This document shows, in pieces, positions 18,423-26,426 of a stretch of DNA of 64,000 nt. Source of the DNA: Falsiroseomonas tokyonensis (GTDB lineage Bacteria; Pseudomonadota; Alphaproteobacteria; Acetobacterales; Acetobacteraceae); the NCBI RefSeq assembly GCF_019024325.1, contig NZ_JAFNJS010000006.1, forward strand, positions 186,001 to 250,000. Direction: 5' to 3'. Position 1 is the first letter of the stretch; each line of letters starts with the position of its first letter. The notes under the pieces were generated by a model. That model saw only the letters and a program-made list of their open reading frames with translations, did no database searches and was not told where the DNA came from. The translations under genes were made by a program, and so were the position numbers.

Positions 18423-20432
18423 TCAGATAGGCGCCGGCGCGCCCGGCTCAGGGCCGGCCGGGAGGCTGCCGCCGTCCCTGCCTACCCGGCTGCCGCCTGG
18501 GCCCGGGCCAGGGGCGTCCTGGCCCGCTGGCGCGGGTGCAGAGCCGCCCTGCCCGCCTGGCGGCCCCTTGCCCCCGCCGGGCGGCTGCGCGGCGGCCGCG
18601 GCGGCCGCCTGTTGGGCCTCGGCCTGGCGCGCCATGGCGACCGCCAGCTTCAGTTCCTCCTTCCGGGCGACGGACGTGGCGTCGATGATGAAGTCGTCCG
18701 GGATCGGAACGCCCATCCCCTTCAACTCCATCAGCTCCTCGAACTGCGCCTCCAGGAAGCTCTTGCTCAGCGGGGTCTCGTCGATCGCGATGGCGTAGCT
18801 GCCCAGCGTCACGTCGTTCACCACGCCGGCGGCGGTGCGCTGGTTGATGACCTTCTCGATCATCGTCCGGCCAGGCCCGGTCGTGCGGATCACCCGCTCC
18901 TCGGTGTAGTGGTTCTGGACGATCTCCAGCTGCCGCCCGCCCAGCAGCTCCTTGGACCGCTGGAAATTCGCGGTGAAAAGCTCCTGGCCCATGATGGCCT
19001 GGCGCTGCCGGCGCTCGATCGACCGGCCGCTCGCCGCCGCCGCATCCAGCTCGCCCATCGCCGCATCGTTGATGCCGGCGATCTTCATCATGTCGTCCTC
19101 GGCGTCCTTCTCCAGCTGGGCAAAGCTGGCGGGCGTCGTGGCGACCTGGATCTGCGAAGGGGCGGACAGCGTGCCTTCCTTGGAATCGTATTCCAAGTTG
19201 AAGCCGGGGCTGCCGCCGTTCCTCTCCAGGTTGTCCTTCTGCTGCGCGTCCAGGCTCCCGCGCGGATACATCCAGCCGCCATTCGAGGACCGGCCCAGGA
19301 TGTTCAGTCGCACGCTGCGCCGCTTGTTCTTCTCGTCCTGCGCGTCGAGCAGGTGCTCGACCATCCCCTGCGTCACGCCGCGGCGGAAGTAGGGGAAGAA
19401 CGGCACGATGGTGAAGCTGTCGTAGGGGCTCCAATCGTCATAGGCGATCACGTCGCCGATCATGTGGGTCTGGCGCAGGCGGCGGGTGGCCTGCCTCTGC
19501 ACCACCAGCGGCTGGCGCATGACATCGCGCGCCCAGGTCAGCGTCTTCTTCGTCTTCTCCGGCCCCCAGGAGTCCGGCACCGCCCGCTTGTCGCCGGTCT
19601 CCAGGTCGACAAAGAACCATCGCTCGCACAGCACATAATGCTGGATCTCGAGCAGGCGGATGGCTTTCCGCGTGGCGTCGAGGAAGTCGTAGAAATAGGT
19701 CGAGAAGGTCTTGTCGCCTTCCTCCAGCCCGAAGGCGCGCACGGGTGTCGTCTCGCTGACGACATCCGAGCTCGACATTGGCATCCCGCTGCTGACGCCG
19801 CCGGCCTGCATGAATGGGCCGATCATCTCGGCGATCGTCTTGCCGTAGAAGAACTGCACCTCCTCATAGGAGGTCCAGCGGGACGCCATGATGAAGGCGC
19901 CCTCATTCAGGTCGTAGGCGTCGGCGTCGGGGTCCAGGTAGGTGGAAAAGGGGTCCTGCGCGCGGCACTTCACCGCGCCCAGCGTGTTCTTCCGGAAGTC
20001 GAGCCGCATGTCGTAGAAGCCGCGGCCGGTGATGATGCCATCCATGAACACCTCGGTGTCCACATAGGCCTGCTGATTCGCCTCCGCGATCTGCTTCGCC
20101 ACATGGGTCAGCACCGCGGCCGTCTCGGACGTGCCCAGGCCGTCGAAGCCCGGCTTGTAGGCGATATCGGTGCGGTTGTTGATGTGATAGCCCAGCACCA
20201 GGTTCACCAGCCGCCGGATCATGTTCAGCGTGAGTGCCGGCCGCTTCTCCCGCGCCAGCTTTTCCAGGTCAGCCTGGCCCCACTGGCGACCCTCGACATA
20301 ATCCACGCACTTCTTGGCATTCTCCGACCACTGCGCCAGCGCGTCGCTTGCCCGGCGGAAGCGGTTCGCGTGCAGCAGTATCCGGTGCTGATCCTGCGGC
20401 GGCACCGGCCGGCGCGGCGCAATGATGCTCAT
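18423..20432 (-). CDS. Portal protein, P22 gp1-like
   Basis: 669 residues (P22 gp1 has 725). Family marks: CVDYVEGRQWGQADL near residue 45, RPALTLNMIRRLVNLVLGYH, then a beta/alpha core with FYDMRLDF, DPFSTYLDPDADAYDLNE and FPYFRRGVTQGMVEHLLDAQ, and IAGINDAAMGELDAAAASGR followed by an RQAIMGQE-type helix. The last ~75 residues are Gly/Pro/Ala-rich and disordered, replacing the barrel helix of P22. The portal forms the dodecameric DNA channel. Its start overlaps the upstream small membrane protein gene by 4 bases. Confidence 0.9.
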   Translation of the reverse strand: MSIIAPRRPVPPQDQHRILLHANRFRRASDALAQWSENAKKCVDYVEGRQWGQADLEKLAREKRPALTLNMIRRLVNLVLGYHINNRTDIAYKPGFDGLGTSETAAVLTHVAKQIAEANQQAYVDTEVFMDGIITGRGFYDMRLDFRKNTLGAVKCRAQDPFSTYLDPDADAYDLNEGAFIMASRWTSYEEVQFFYGKTIAEMIGPFMQAGGVSSGMPMSSSDVVSETTPVRAFGLEEGDKTFSTYFYDFLDATRKAIRLLEIQHYVLCERWFFVDLETGDKRAVPDSWGPEKTKKTLTWARDVMRQPLVVQRQATRRLRQTHMIGDVIAYDDWSPYDSFTIVPFFPYFRRGVTQGMVEHLLDAQDEKNKRRSVRLNILGRSSNGGWMYPRGSLDAQQKDNLERNGGSPGFNLEYDSKEGTLSAPSQIQVATTPASFAQLEKDAEDDMMKIAGINDAAMGELDAAAASGRSIERRQRQAIMGQELFTANFQRSKELLGGRQLEIVQNHYTEERVIRTTGPGRTMIEKVINQRTAAGVVNDVTLGSYAIAIDETPLSKSFLEAQFEELMELKGMGVPIPDDFIIDATSVARKEELKLAVAMARQAEAQQAAAAAAAQPPGGGKGPPGGQGGSAPAPAGQDAPGPGPGGSRVGRDGGSLPAGPEPGAPAPI

Positions 20433-20794
20433 GGGCGGGCAGTCCTTTGTTCGCGCAGGATCGCCTCACGCCGCAGTGTCTCGATTTCGCGAAGTATCGC
20501 TGCCGCGGTGCTGGCCAGCGCGGCCAGCTCCCGCTGCATTGCGTCCAGCTTCGCCTGGTCGCGGGTATCCGACTGCTCCAGCCGCTCGATGCGCTGGATG
20601 ATCTCGGCCCGCCCTTGCTGTCTCTGCGCCTCGATCACTCTCATGCGCTGGCCCAGGTCGTTGATCCGATCCGCCGCCCAATAGATGGAGGCCAGCATGA
20701 CGGGCACGCCAAGCAGTGTGATGGCGCGAGCGGCCAGGGTCACCATTGCGCTATCCACGACTGAACGGGCTGCTTCCTCAACACGCGGGGGCAT
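20429..20794 (-). CDS. Small membrane-anchored coiled-coil protein (spanin- or holin-like)
   Basis: 121 residues from the ATG that overlaps the upstream ORF stop as TGATG; a longer frame to 20995 is rejected. Residues ~17-42 form one membrane segment (AARAITLLGVPVMLASIYW). A long charged coiled coil with heptads follows (MRVIEAQRQQGRAEIIQRIE, later LDAMQRELAALASTAAAILR). This plan fits phage inner-membrane spanins and some holin-like proteins, but the location beside the portal gene is unusual for lysis genes. Confidence 0.5.
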   Translation of the reverse strand: MPPRVEEAARSVVDSAMVTLAARAITLLGVPVMLASIYWAADRINDLGQRMRVIEAQRQQGRAEIIQRIERLEQSDTRDQAKLDAMQRELAALASTAAAILREIETLRREAILREQRTARP

Positions 20795-20898
20795 CAGGCG
20801 CCCGCCACCAAGACCGCGCCACCGCGCGTGCCCACTTGCTGCATAGCTGCCTCCAATGCGGTGATGCGGCGTCGCCGCGGGAGTGGCGCGCCCGCCAT
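20794..20898 (-). CDS. Tiny coupled ORF (34 residues)
   Basis: The ATG overlaps the stop of tailspike 3 as ATGA, and its own stop overlaps the next ATG as TGATG. The product is basic at the N-terminus (GAPLPRRRRITALEAAMQQV) and Gly/Ala/Val-rich at the end. Coupling at both ends matches the operon style, so translation is plausible. No function can be assigned. Confidence 0.35.
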   Translation of the reverse strand: MAGAPLPRRRRITALEAAMQQVGTRGGAVLVAGA

Positions 20899-23237
20899 CA
20901 GCCCACGTCGAGGACGACGCGGAGCTGCTGGCCAGTGCCCGTCCGGTTCTCGATCGACAGCCGGGCTTGCGCCACGGCGAGGTTGAGCAGCCCATCCGTG
21001 CCAGTCGTGCCGGTCAAAGGTCCGGTCGCGAAGCCAACGCCTACCGGGGTAGAGTAGTTGATGACCGAAGCGTTGTGACCGGAGCGCAGCACGCCGTTAT
21101 AGACCAGGGCCGCGCTGCTGGAGAGCGGATGCACCCGCGCCCAGACCTGGTTGCTGGAATACGACGGCAGCGGGATCGAGATGGCCTGGTCATCGCCGAT
21201 GCGCAGATCATAGGCATATTCGCCGACGCGCATGTAGCCATTGGTGCCATCGGAGATGCTTGATATGCGCGTCAGGCCAGCCAGGATGCCTGTGCCGCTT
21301 TGCGTCGTCCGGTTGCTGTAGATTTCCCAGCCGGCACGGAGCGCCTGCACCTGCACGTTGCCTGCGACGACATAAGCATCGACGGATGTGTTGAAGTCGA
21401 GCTCGCACTCCTTCAGCAGCAGTCGCCAGTCGGCGTTGGTGGACTGGCCCTCAACCTCCACCGCGGCGGTCAGGTAATCCGCCTGGCAGTCCGCGACATC
21501 CACGACGCTACCGGGCGTCATCGTCGGGCCGAGGATGTAGATCAGCCGCCGGTCGCCGCGCGTCGGCGCCGGGACATTCACCATGAAAGGCGAGATGCGC
21601 CGCAGCATCTTGATCCGGCGGATGCGGGTGTAGCCGCCCGTGTGCGAGATATAGACGCCAAGCTGGCCCTCGCCGTTGATCTCGACATCCTCAACGGTCC
21701 AGCCGTAGCCGCGCAGCACGATGCCGGTCTTGACGTTGCTGACCTTGCCGTTGCGCAGCGCGATGTCGAAGGACTGGCCATGGCCGCCGATACCCGATTG
21801 CGTCAAGTCATCCCAGTTCGCGCCGTCCGTCCCTTTCTCGCCGCCGTCAACGTAGAAGTTGTGGATGATGCCGCGCACGGTGGGATAGAAGCCGATGAAG
21901 TCGGTGGCGCGGCGGGCGTTATAGACCTCGTGACGGAACACCTCCACGTCACGGCACTCTTGAAATCCCGTGGCGTAGCCGAGCGTGTTGTTGAGCGTGG
22001 AGGCGTCGTCAATCGTGCAGTTGAGGAACTTCGGCTTCCAGCACCGCACGAAATAGGCGCCAGCCGCACGCGCGCCATTGATGCGGACATCGCGCAGCTC
22101 CGGCCGCACACAGCCCTGAATGGTCAGGCCACGCTGCACGCCGCTCCCCGCGCAATCCAGCGTCATCCCCTCAAGGATGACGGTGGCCGGATGAATGACA
22201 GACACATACGGAGTGGCGACAATCTCGACCACTGAGGTGGCGTCGAGAGGCGCGGGCCAGTCCGATTGGTCGTTAAAGTCGGAGCCGATGGTGAAGGTCG
22301 CGGTGCGCGTCGCCGCGTCGTAGCGGTTGATATACCGCTGATGGCCGGCATTGGTGCCAGCCGTCACCCGCATCAGGCAGCCGAAGGTGGCATCGCTTTG
22401 CAGCGCCGCCGCGTCCAGCGCCAGCACGGCGGTGGTCGCCGTCCCGCTCGCCAGCGTGCCGGAGTAGATCACGCCTGCGCGGTAGCCGAGCGCGATGGGC
22501 TCATAAAGCTCCACCTGGTTGCCCGGCCCGACGCTTCGGACCCGCACCAGCTCGCCGAACACGATTTGATTGCGGTTGTCGTGCTGCCACAGGCGCGCGC
22601 TCTTGATCGAGAGCAGGTCACCGGGCAGCATGTCCGCGACGTTCCCCAGGGTGACGCGGATCGCGGTCACCGGAGCGTCGGCGGCCAGCACCGTGTAGTG
22701 ATTTTCGGTGGTGAACACCTTGGGGTTGCCAGTCGGCCAATCGACTGCATACGGGCCACCGATGCCGGTGGCGCCCAGCAGCACCGGGAAGTCCGACGAA
22801 AGATCGGCCGACATAGAGATCCGGGTCAGATCCTTGCCGGCGCCACGGACGTGCACCGAGCCATTGATGTTCGTGCGCTGCACGAGGGCCGCCCAGGTGA
22901 AGTCCCCCGGCGGCAGGTCGATGACGACTGGCGCGGCACGCGCGATCTTTGCGTCCAGCGCGCGGGCCACGGCGGCGTCCAGGGTGCCCGCCGTCGCCTC
23001 GGCATCCGTGCGGAAGTCAGCGACCCGCAGATTGCCGGTGGCGTTCTCGCGCACCGCGATGGGGCGGGCGACTGCGCCGCTGTCGGGCGGAGCATAGACC
23101 ATGCGCGCGGCGCCAGCCGCGATCTCATCCAGCGTATCGGCGACCAGACCAAGAAACCGCTGCTCGCCGATCATGTGGCCGGACGGAAAGGCGTGATCGA
23201 GCTCGCGCAGGAACTCGTCCCGCGTTTTCATCGACAT
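20898..23237 (-). CDS. Tailspike 3: beta-helix receptor-binding protein
   Basis: 779 residues. The N-terminal ~75 residues differ from tailspikes 1 and 2 (EFLRELDHAFPSGHMIGEQR), so it has another anchor. A loading region (IDLPPGDFTWAALVQ, VHVRGAGKDLTRISM) leads into a beta-helix with VILEGMTLDCAGSGVQRGLT, LRDVRINGARAAGAYFVRC, FKNCTIDD-like steps and VRGIIHNFYVDGG. The C-terminus is a beta-sandwich-like domain (SIPLPSYSSNQVWARVHPL). It lies directly after the large terminase, away from the other two spikes. The receptor is probably a surface glycan. Confidence 0.8.
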   Translation of the reverse strand: MSMKTRDEFLRELDHAFPSGHMIGEQRFLGLVADTLDEIAAGAARMVYAPPDSGAVARPIAVRENATGNLRVADFRTDAEATAGTLDAAVARALDAKIARAAPVVIDLPPGDFTWAALVQRTNINGSVHVRGAGKDLTRISMSADLSSDFPVLLGATGIGGPYAVDWPTGNPKVFTTENHYTVLAADAPVTAIRVTLGNVADMLPGDLLSIKSARLWQHDNRNQIVFGELVRVRSVGPGNQVELYEPIALGYRAGVIYSGTLASGTATTAVLALDAAALQSDATFGCLMRVTAGTNAGHQRYINRYDAATRTATFTIGSDFNDQSDWPAPLDATSVVEIVATPYVSVIHPATVILEGMTLDCAGSGVQRGLTIQGCVRPELRDVRINGARAAGAYFVRCWKPKFLNCTIDDASTLNNTLGYATGFQECRDVEVFRHEVYNARRATDFIGFYPTVRGIIHNFYVDGGEKGTDGANWDDLTQSGIGGHGQSFDIALRNGKVSNVKTGIVLRGYGWTVEDVEINGEGQLGVYISHTGGYTRIRRIKMLRRISPFMVNVPAPTRGDRRLIYILGPTMTPGSVVDVADCQADYLTAAVEVEGQSTNADWRLLLKECELDFNTSVDAYVVAGNVQVQALRAGWEIYSNRTTQSGTGILAGLTRISSISDGTNGYMRVGEYAYDLRIGDDQAISIPLPSYSSNQVWARVHPLSSSAALVYNGVLRSGHNASVINYSTPVGVGFATGPLTGTTGTDGLLNLAVAQARLSIENRTGTGQQLRVVLDVG

Positions 23238-23264
23238 GTGCTGATTTCCCAGGGACGCCGGCGA

Positions 23265-24848
23265 TCAGGCCGACATATGCGTGGTTTGCTGCAGAATGGC
23301 GGTCAGCCTGTCGACCTTCCGGCGCATCGCATCATCCCGGCTCTGCCGCCGGGCAACCGTCTCGTAGAACGTCATCGCCAGCGCATCGGCCTCGTCCGGT
23401 GACGGCAGCCCGCGCGCCTTCATGTCGTCCTTGCTCTCCAGCTGCAGCTGGCCGCTGCGATCGGCAAAGCCGTATTCGACGGCGGTAAGCCCCTCGGTCA
23501 GCGTGCGGGTTTCCTCAATGCACCCGCCGCCGCGCAGCCACTTCCGCACCCGGTCATACATCTCGACCCGGCGGTTGAAGTAAGCCTTCGGGTTCAGCGC
23601 CTTCCGGCCCGCGTTCACGTCGATCACCGAGTAGCCGAGCGCCCGCAGCTCATCGACCACGCCCGCGCCCACGCCGACACCGTCGACGAACGTCGCATCC
23701 GGCCGGTGCTCGGTAATCGCGTCGATCACCAGCTGCTTTACCTGGTCGGTGCCCAGGCCATTGTAGCGGCCGATGATCTTGGCGATGTCGCCCTTGCGCA
23801 GCAGCAGGACCGTGTGGTCGTCGCCGTAGCGCGCCACGTCCACCGCCAGCACCAGCGGCTCGTCCGGATCCACGTCGTCCGTGACCGCCAGCGATACCCG
23901 CTCCGGGTCAATGTTCAGCAGCAGCGCCTTCTCGCGCTTCAACCTCTCCCGCCGCTTGAACCGCGCCACCGCGGCAGCAACGTCCTCCTCCGAGATGAAC
24001 TGGCTCGTCGCCGCCCGCGGCCACTGGCCCTTCACGCGCACCCGGAAGAAGTCGCTGTCTTCCCCGTAGTCCTCCAGCCAGGCCTGGATCTGCTTCTTCG
24101 ACGCCTTCTTCGCATCCCGGCTGTCCACCTGCATGGTGAACCACCGCTTCGCGAACCGGCGCCAGCACTCCCGGAAGCGGCCCGTGTTCCGTGTCGGGTT
24201 GCCGAACACGATCCACATCGCGCCGGCCGTCGTCATCGCGCCCTCCGCCACCTCCCAGATGGCGTCGTCAATCGCGCTGCCCTCGTCGAACACCAGCAGC
24301 ACATGCTTCTCGTGCGTGCCGGCAAAGGCCTCCGCCTTCTCCTTCGTCCACGGCACCGCGCTGGCGAACCAGGTCTCCGAGTGACCCTTCAGGTAGAACT
24401 TCTCGGCCGACCACTGGAACCAGCTGCCGTTGATGGCCCGCTTCTGCCACTTCGCCAGCTCGCGCCACGTCTTGCTGGTCAGCTGCGCCTTCGTGTTCGC
24501 CGTCACCACGATCTGCGGATGGTCCCGCGTCGAGATGAACCACAGGATGATCCACGCAATCAGCGCCGTCTTGCCAATGCCGTGCCCGCTCGCCACCGCG
24601 ACCTGCACCGCCTCCGCCACCGCCTCGCCGGCGTCCACCCCTTCCTGCACGCGCCGGCCAATCTCCAGCAGCACCTGCTCCTGCCAAAAATCCGGCCCCT
24701 CCTCCCCCGCGAGGTCCGTCCCCTCCTCGCCCCAGGCAAAGGCGAAATACACAAACCCCAGCGGGTCCGCGTAAAACCCCTTGATGATGTCGACCAGCTC
24801 GTCGCCCGCTCCAATCTCGTCGAGCGGCGTTACCTCGCGACGCGCCAT
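23265..24848 (-). CDS. terL: Terminase large subunit
   Basis: 527 residues. ATPase: Walker A ASGHGIGKT (residues ~86-94), VVTANTKAQLTSK, Walker B VLLVFDEGSAI with D188/E189, and the coupling motif FGNPTRNTGRF. RNase H-like nuclease: LAVDVARYGDDHT (D337), FVDGVGVGAGVVDEL, and a C-terminal DEADALAM. It packages DNA into procapsids through the portal. The gene follows a group of tiny ORFs rather than an obvious small subunit. The start is the first in-frame ATG after the preceding stop. Confidence 0.95.
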   Translation of the reverse strand: MARREVTPLDEIGAGDELVDIIKGFYADPLGFVYFAFAWGEEGTDLAGEEGPDFWQEQVLLEIGRRVQEGVDAGEAVAEAVQVAVASGHGIGKTALIAWIILWFISTRDHPQIVVTANTKAQLTSKTWRELAKWQKRAINGSWFQWSAEKFYLKGHSETWFASAVPWTKEKAEAFAGTHEKHVLLVFDEGSAIDDAIWEVAEGAMTTAGAMWIVFGNPTRNTGRFRECWRRFAKRWFTMQVDSRDAKKASKKQIQAWLEDYGEDSDFFRVRVKGQWPRAATSQFISEEDVAAAVARFKRRERLKREKALLLNIDPERVSLAVTDDVDPDEPLVLAVDVARYGDDHTVLLLRKGDIAKIIGRYNGLGTDQVKQLVIDAITEHRPDATFVDGVGVGAGVVDELRALGYSVIDVNAGRKALNPKAYFNRRVEMYDRVRKWLRGGGCIEETRTLTEGLTAVEYGFADRSGQLQLESKDDMKARGLPSPDEADALAMTFYETVARRQSRDDAMRRKVDRLTAILQQTTHMSA

Positions 24849-24854
24849 CGAACC

Positions 24855-24974
24855 TCAGACCTCTACGGCCGTCAGCGCCGCAAGCTCAGCCATCCGCTGC
24901 CGCTCCGCATGCAGCGCGTTCCGCGCCTCCACCTCGCCCTCTATCAGCACGTCACCACCAAGCGCCTCGGGCAC
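24855..24974 (-). CDS. Possible tiny ORF before terL (39 residues)
   Basis: A GTG-initiated frame giving MPEALGGDVLIEGEVEAR and a helical end (HAERQRMAELAALTAVEV), with its stop 6 bases before the terminase ATG. The in-frame sequence extends open further upstream without an ATG, and its composition looks more protein-like than the overlapping GTG frame at 24944-25120. It may be the 3' part of one frame-disrupted gene spanning 24855-25120. No good ribosome site is visible. Confidence 0.3.
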   Translation of the reverse strand: MPEALGGDVLIEGEVEARNALHAERQRMAELAALTAVEV

Positions 24975-25120
24975 GCGACATTCCCGCAAAGCGCACCAGG
25001 GGCGCAGCCGCAAGATGGGCCATTCGGCACCGCTAGAGGCACGAGAGGCGCCGGGCCCAAGCGGCGCTCCAGCATCGCAATGCGCAGTTCAGCCGCGGCC
25101 AGCCTCTCCTCGATGGTCAC
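24944..25120 (-). CDS. Small coupled ORF (58 residues), possibly frame-disrupted
   Basis: GTG start overlapping the upstream stop as GTGA. The first ~22 residues (TIEERLAAAELRIAMLERRL) are a convincing charged helix. The remainder is Pro/Cys-rich and resembles an out-of-frame read. After ~25055 the other frame gives the better protein. It could be a small terminase fragment or a linker helix. Confidence 0.4.
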   Translation of the reverse strand: MTIEERLAAAELRIAMLERRLGPAPLVPLAVPNGPSCGCAPGALCGNVACPRRLVVTC

Positions 25121-25344
25121 GCGCCACCCGCCCGGCGCATCAGCACCTCAATGTCCGACGTGTCCTCGTTCGGCCGGCGCCAGGCCCTGACACCGATGCG
25201 CGGCTTGTGCCCGTAGCCCGGCACCAACCGCGTCAGCCCCCGCGGCAGCGAAGCCGGCGGCTCCAACACGCCCAATCGCTCCCGCGCCGGCGCCGCACCC
25301 TCCGCCGCGCGCCACGCCGCCTTCACTTCCTCCCACAGCGCCAT
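25117..25344 (-). CDS. Small conserved-type ORF (75 residues)
   Basis: The ATG overlaps the preceding stop as TGATG; the longer frame to 25479 is a shadow of the preceding gene. It begins MALWEEVKAAWRAAEGAA, then LPRGLTRLVPGYGHKPRIGV, and ends IEVLMRRAGGA. It is basic and soluble. The place just upstream of terL would suit a DNA-binding packaging component, but no known domain is recognised. Confidence 0.5.
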   Translation of the reverse strand: MALWEEVKAAWRAAEGAAPARERLGVLEPPASLPRGLTRLVPGYGHKPRIGVRAWRRPNEDTSDIEVLMRRAGGA

Positions 25345-25568
25345 CAGCCCGGCCCCGCTTCCAGCAGCGTCCCGCTCACCACACCATCCGCGACCGCACG
25401 GACCACAGCCAGGATCCGCGCCGGCGCCCCCGTCCCCAGCGCCAGGCTCCCAGCCACCGCACCCAGCACACAAGCGCACCCATGCGCGTCCTCGCCGAGC
25501 CCCGCCTTCTGCAAGGCCTCCATCACCGCAGACCCCGCAGCCTCAAGCTGCTCCTCCGTCGCCGGCAT
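25344..25568 (-). CDS. Small helical ORF (74 residues)
   Basis: GGAGGGTGAGGG stands just before the ATG. The protein starts MPATEEQLEAAGSAVMEALQ and has a Gly/Ala-rich hydrophobic centre (VLGAVAGSLALGTGAPARIL). Translation is coupled to the next ORF. An AT-rich element lies ~30 bases upstream (25596-25615). Function unknown; a packaging or accessory role is possible from position. Confidence 0.5.
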   Translation of the reverse strand: MPATEEQLEAAGSAVMEALQKAGLGEDAHGCACVLGAVAGSLALGTGAPARILAVVRAVADGVVSGTLLEAGPG

Positions 25569-25585
25569 CCCTCACCCTCCATCGG

Positions 25586-25615
25586 TCCAATGCGTGCAAC
25601 AAAAAATTTTGGGGG
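25586..25615 (-). repeat. AT-rich element, copy 1 (second copy at ~26124-26156)
   Basis: Minus-strand CCCCAAAATTTTTTGTTGCA then CATTGGACCG. A near copy at 26124-26156 reads CCCAAAAATTCTTTGTGCGG then CATTGGGTCG. Both lie in the small-ORF zone upstream of terL and stand out as AT-rich in ~70% GC DNA. They could be a packaging (pac/cos) or terminase-binding site, or a late promoter element. Confidence 0.4.
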
Positions 25616-25617
25616 AA

Positions 25618-26079
25618 TCACCACCGGCCCCAGCGGATCTTCGCCTCAGCGACCACCGCCTGCTCCACCCGCCCAGGCCTCGACTTCCAGCCCGCCGCCG
25701 CCCGCGCCTCCAGGCGCTCCTCCTCCACCCACCCCGCGCCGCGCAGGCTCGCCCCGCTCTCCGACTGCAGCGTGTAGGTGACGATCCTCGCCCCACCCAT
25801 CGCCGACCACGCACGCCACGCCGCGGCATACAAAAACGAGCACGTCCCCTTCGGCGCATCCGGCAGCACACACAGCCGCGTCACCTCCGCAACCCGCACA
25901 TCAGCCTGCAGCACCCTGCTCGTCGGGCGGCCAACCACCACCACACCAACCAGCGATCCATCGACCTCAGCACCAAAGCCCCAGCGCCAGCCCCTCGCCG
26001 GACGATTGTGCCGATGCCAGCGCCCTATCACCGCGCTCACCTCACGCAGCGTCATCGGCAACGCAGCCAGCTTCGGCAT
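25618..26079 (-). CDS. XF1762-like GNAT-type acetyltransferase family protein
   Basis: 153 residues from the ATG at 26079, which has GGGGAG 6 bases before it; starts at 26097 and a GTG at 26145 are possible. Signature segments of the XF1762 phage family are clear: IGRWHRHNRPARGWRWGFG, SLVGVVVVGRPTSR, VAEVTRLCVLPDAPKGTCS, AAAWRAWSAMGGARIVTYTL, SGASLRGAGW. The fold is GNAT-like with the acetyl-CoA loop approximated by the LCVLPDAPKGTCS segment. The substrate is unknown. Members occur widely in alpha- and gammaproteobacterial prophages. Confidence 0.75.
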   Translation of the reverse strand: MPKLAALPMTLREVSAVIGRWHRHNRPARGWRWGFGAEVDGSLVGVVVVGRPTSRVLQADVRVAEVTRLCVLPDAPKGTCSFLYAAAWRAWSAMGGARIVTYTLQSESGASLRGAGWVEEERLEARAAAGWKSRPGRVEQAVVAEAKIRWGRW

Positions 26080-26426
26080 CACCGACTCCCCGGCCATCTC
26101 GCCAGCACCAGCGAAATGCCCCCGCAACGACCCAATGGGCCGCACAAAGAATTTTTGGGCAGGGTCATATTCAGGGGGGTGCCCCCCCTGATCGCGAGCA
26201 CGGGGGGGGCGGGCGCCCGGCCCCGGCCGCCAACACGCCCCGGCCGCCCGCCGCCCGCGCCCCTCCTGCCCTGGCCTGCCGCTCCGCCGCGCCGCCCTGG
26301 CCTCGACCCTCGCCGCCCCTGCCCCTTGTTCGGCTCGCCCCTCGACCCTTCGAGTGGCACCGCTCGCACGGCCCGAAGACGTGGCAACTTCTGCGCGTGC
26401 CCCCGAAACCCCAGGCGGAAGGCCGC
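26080..26426 (-). other. GC-rich gap with hairpin, no convincing gene
   Basis: 347 bases between two late genes. It contains the second AT-rich element (~26124-26156), a strong hairpin at 26171-26191, and a very GC-rich stretch with long G and C runs. A minus frame of 102 residues exists but is Arg/Gly/Pro repetitive and has no ribosome site. The region may hold a promoter for the downstream packaging genes. Confidence 0.5.
26171..26191 (-). terminator. Hairpin downstream of the putative small terminase gene
   Basis: TCAGGGGGG and CCCCCCCTGA pair with a 2-base loop and one extra C. It stands ~235 bases after the stop at 26427 in the direction of transcription, without a T tract. It may act as an attenuator or processing site. 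Confidence 0.4.

Noticed and set aside
20429-20995. 188-residue version of the small membrane protein
   Set aside because: The N-terminal 67 residues are a Ser/Arg-rich shadow of tailspike 3 and the tiny ORF; the coupled ATG at 20794 fits better.
26079-26387. 102-residue minus frame in the GC-rich gap
   Set aside because: Repetitive Arg/Gly/Pro product, no ribosome site, overlaps a hairpin and the AT-rich element.
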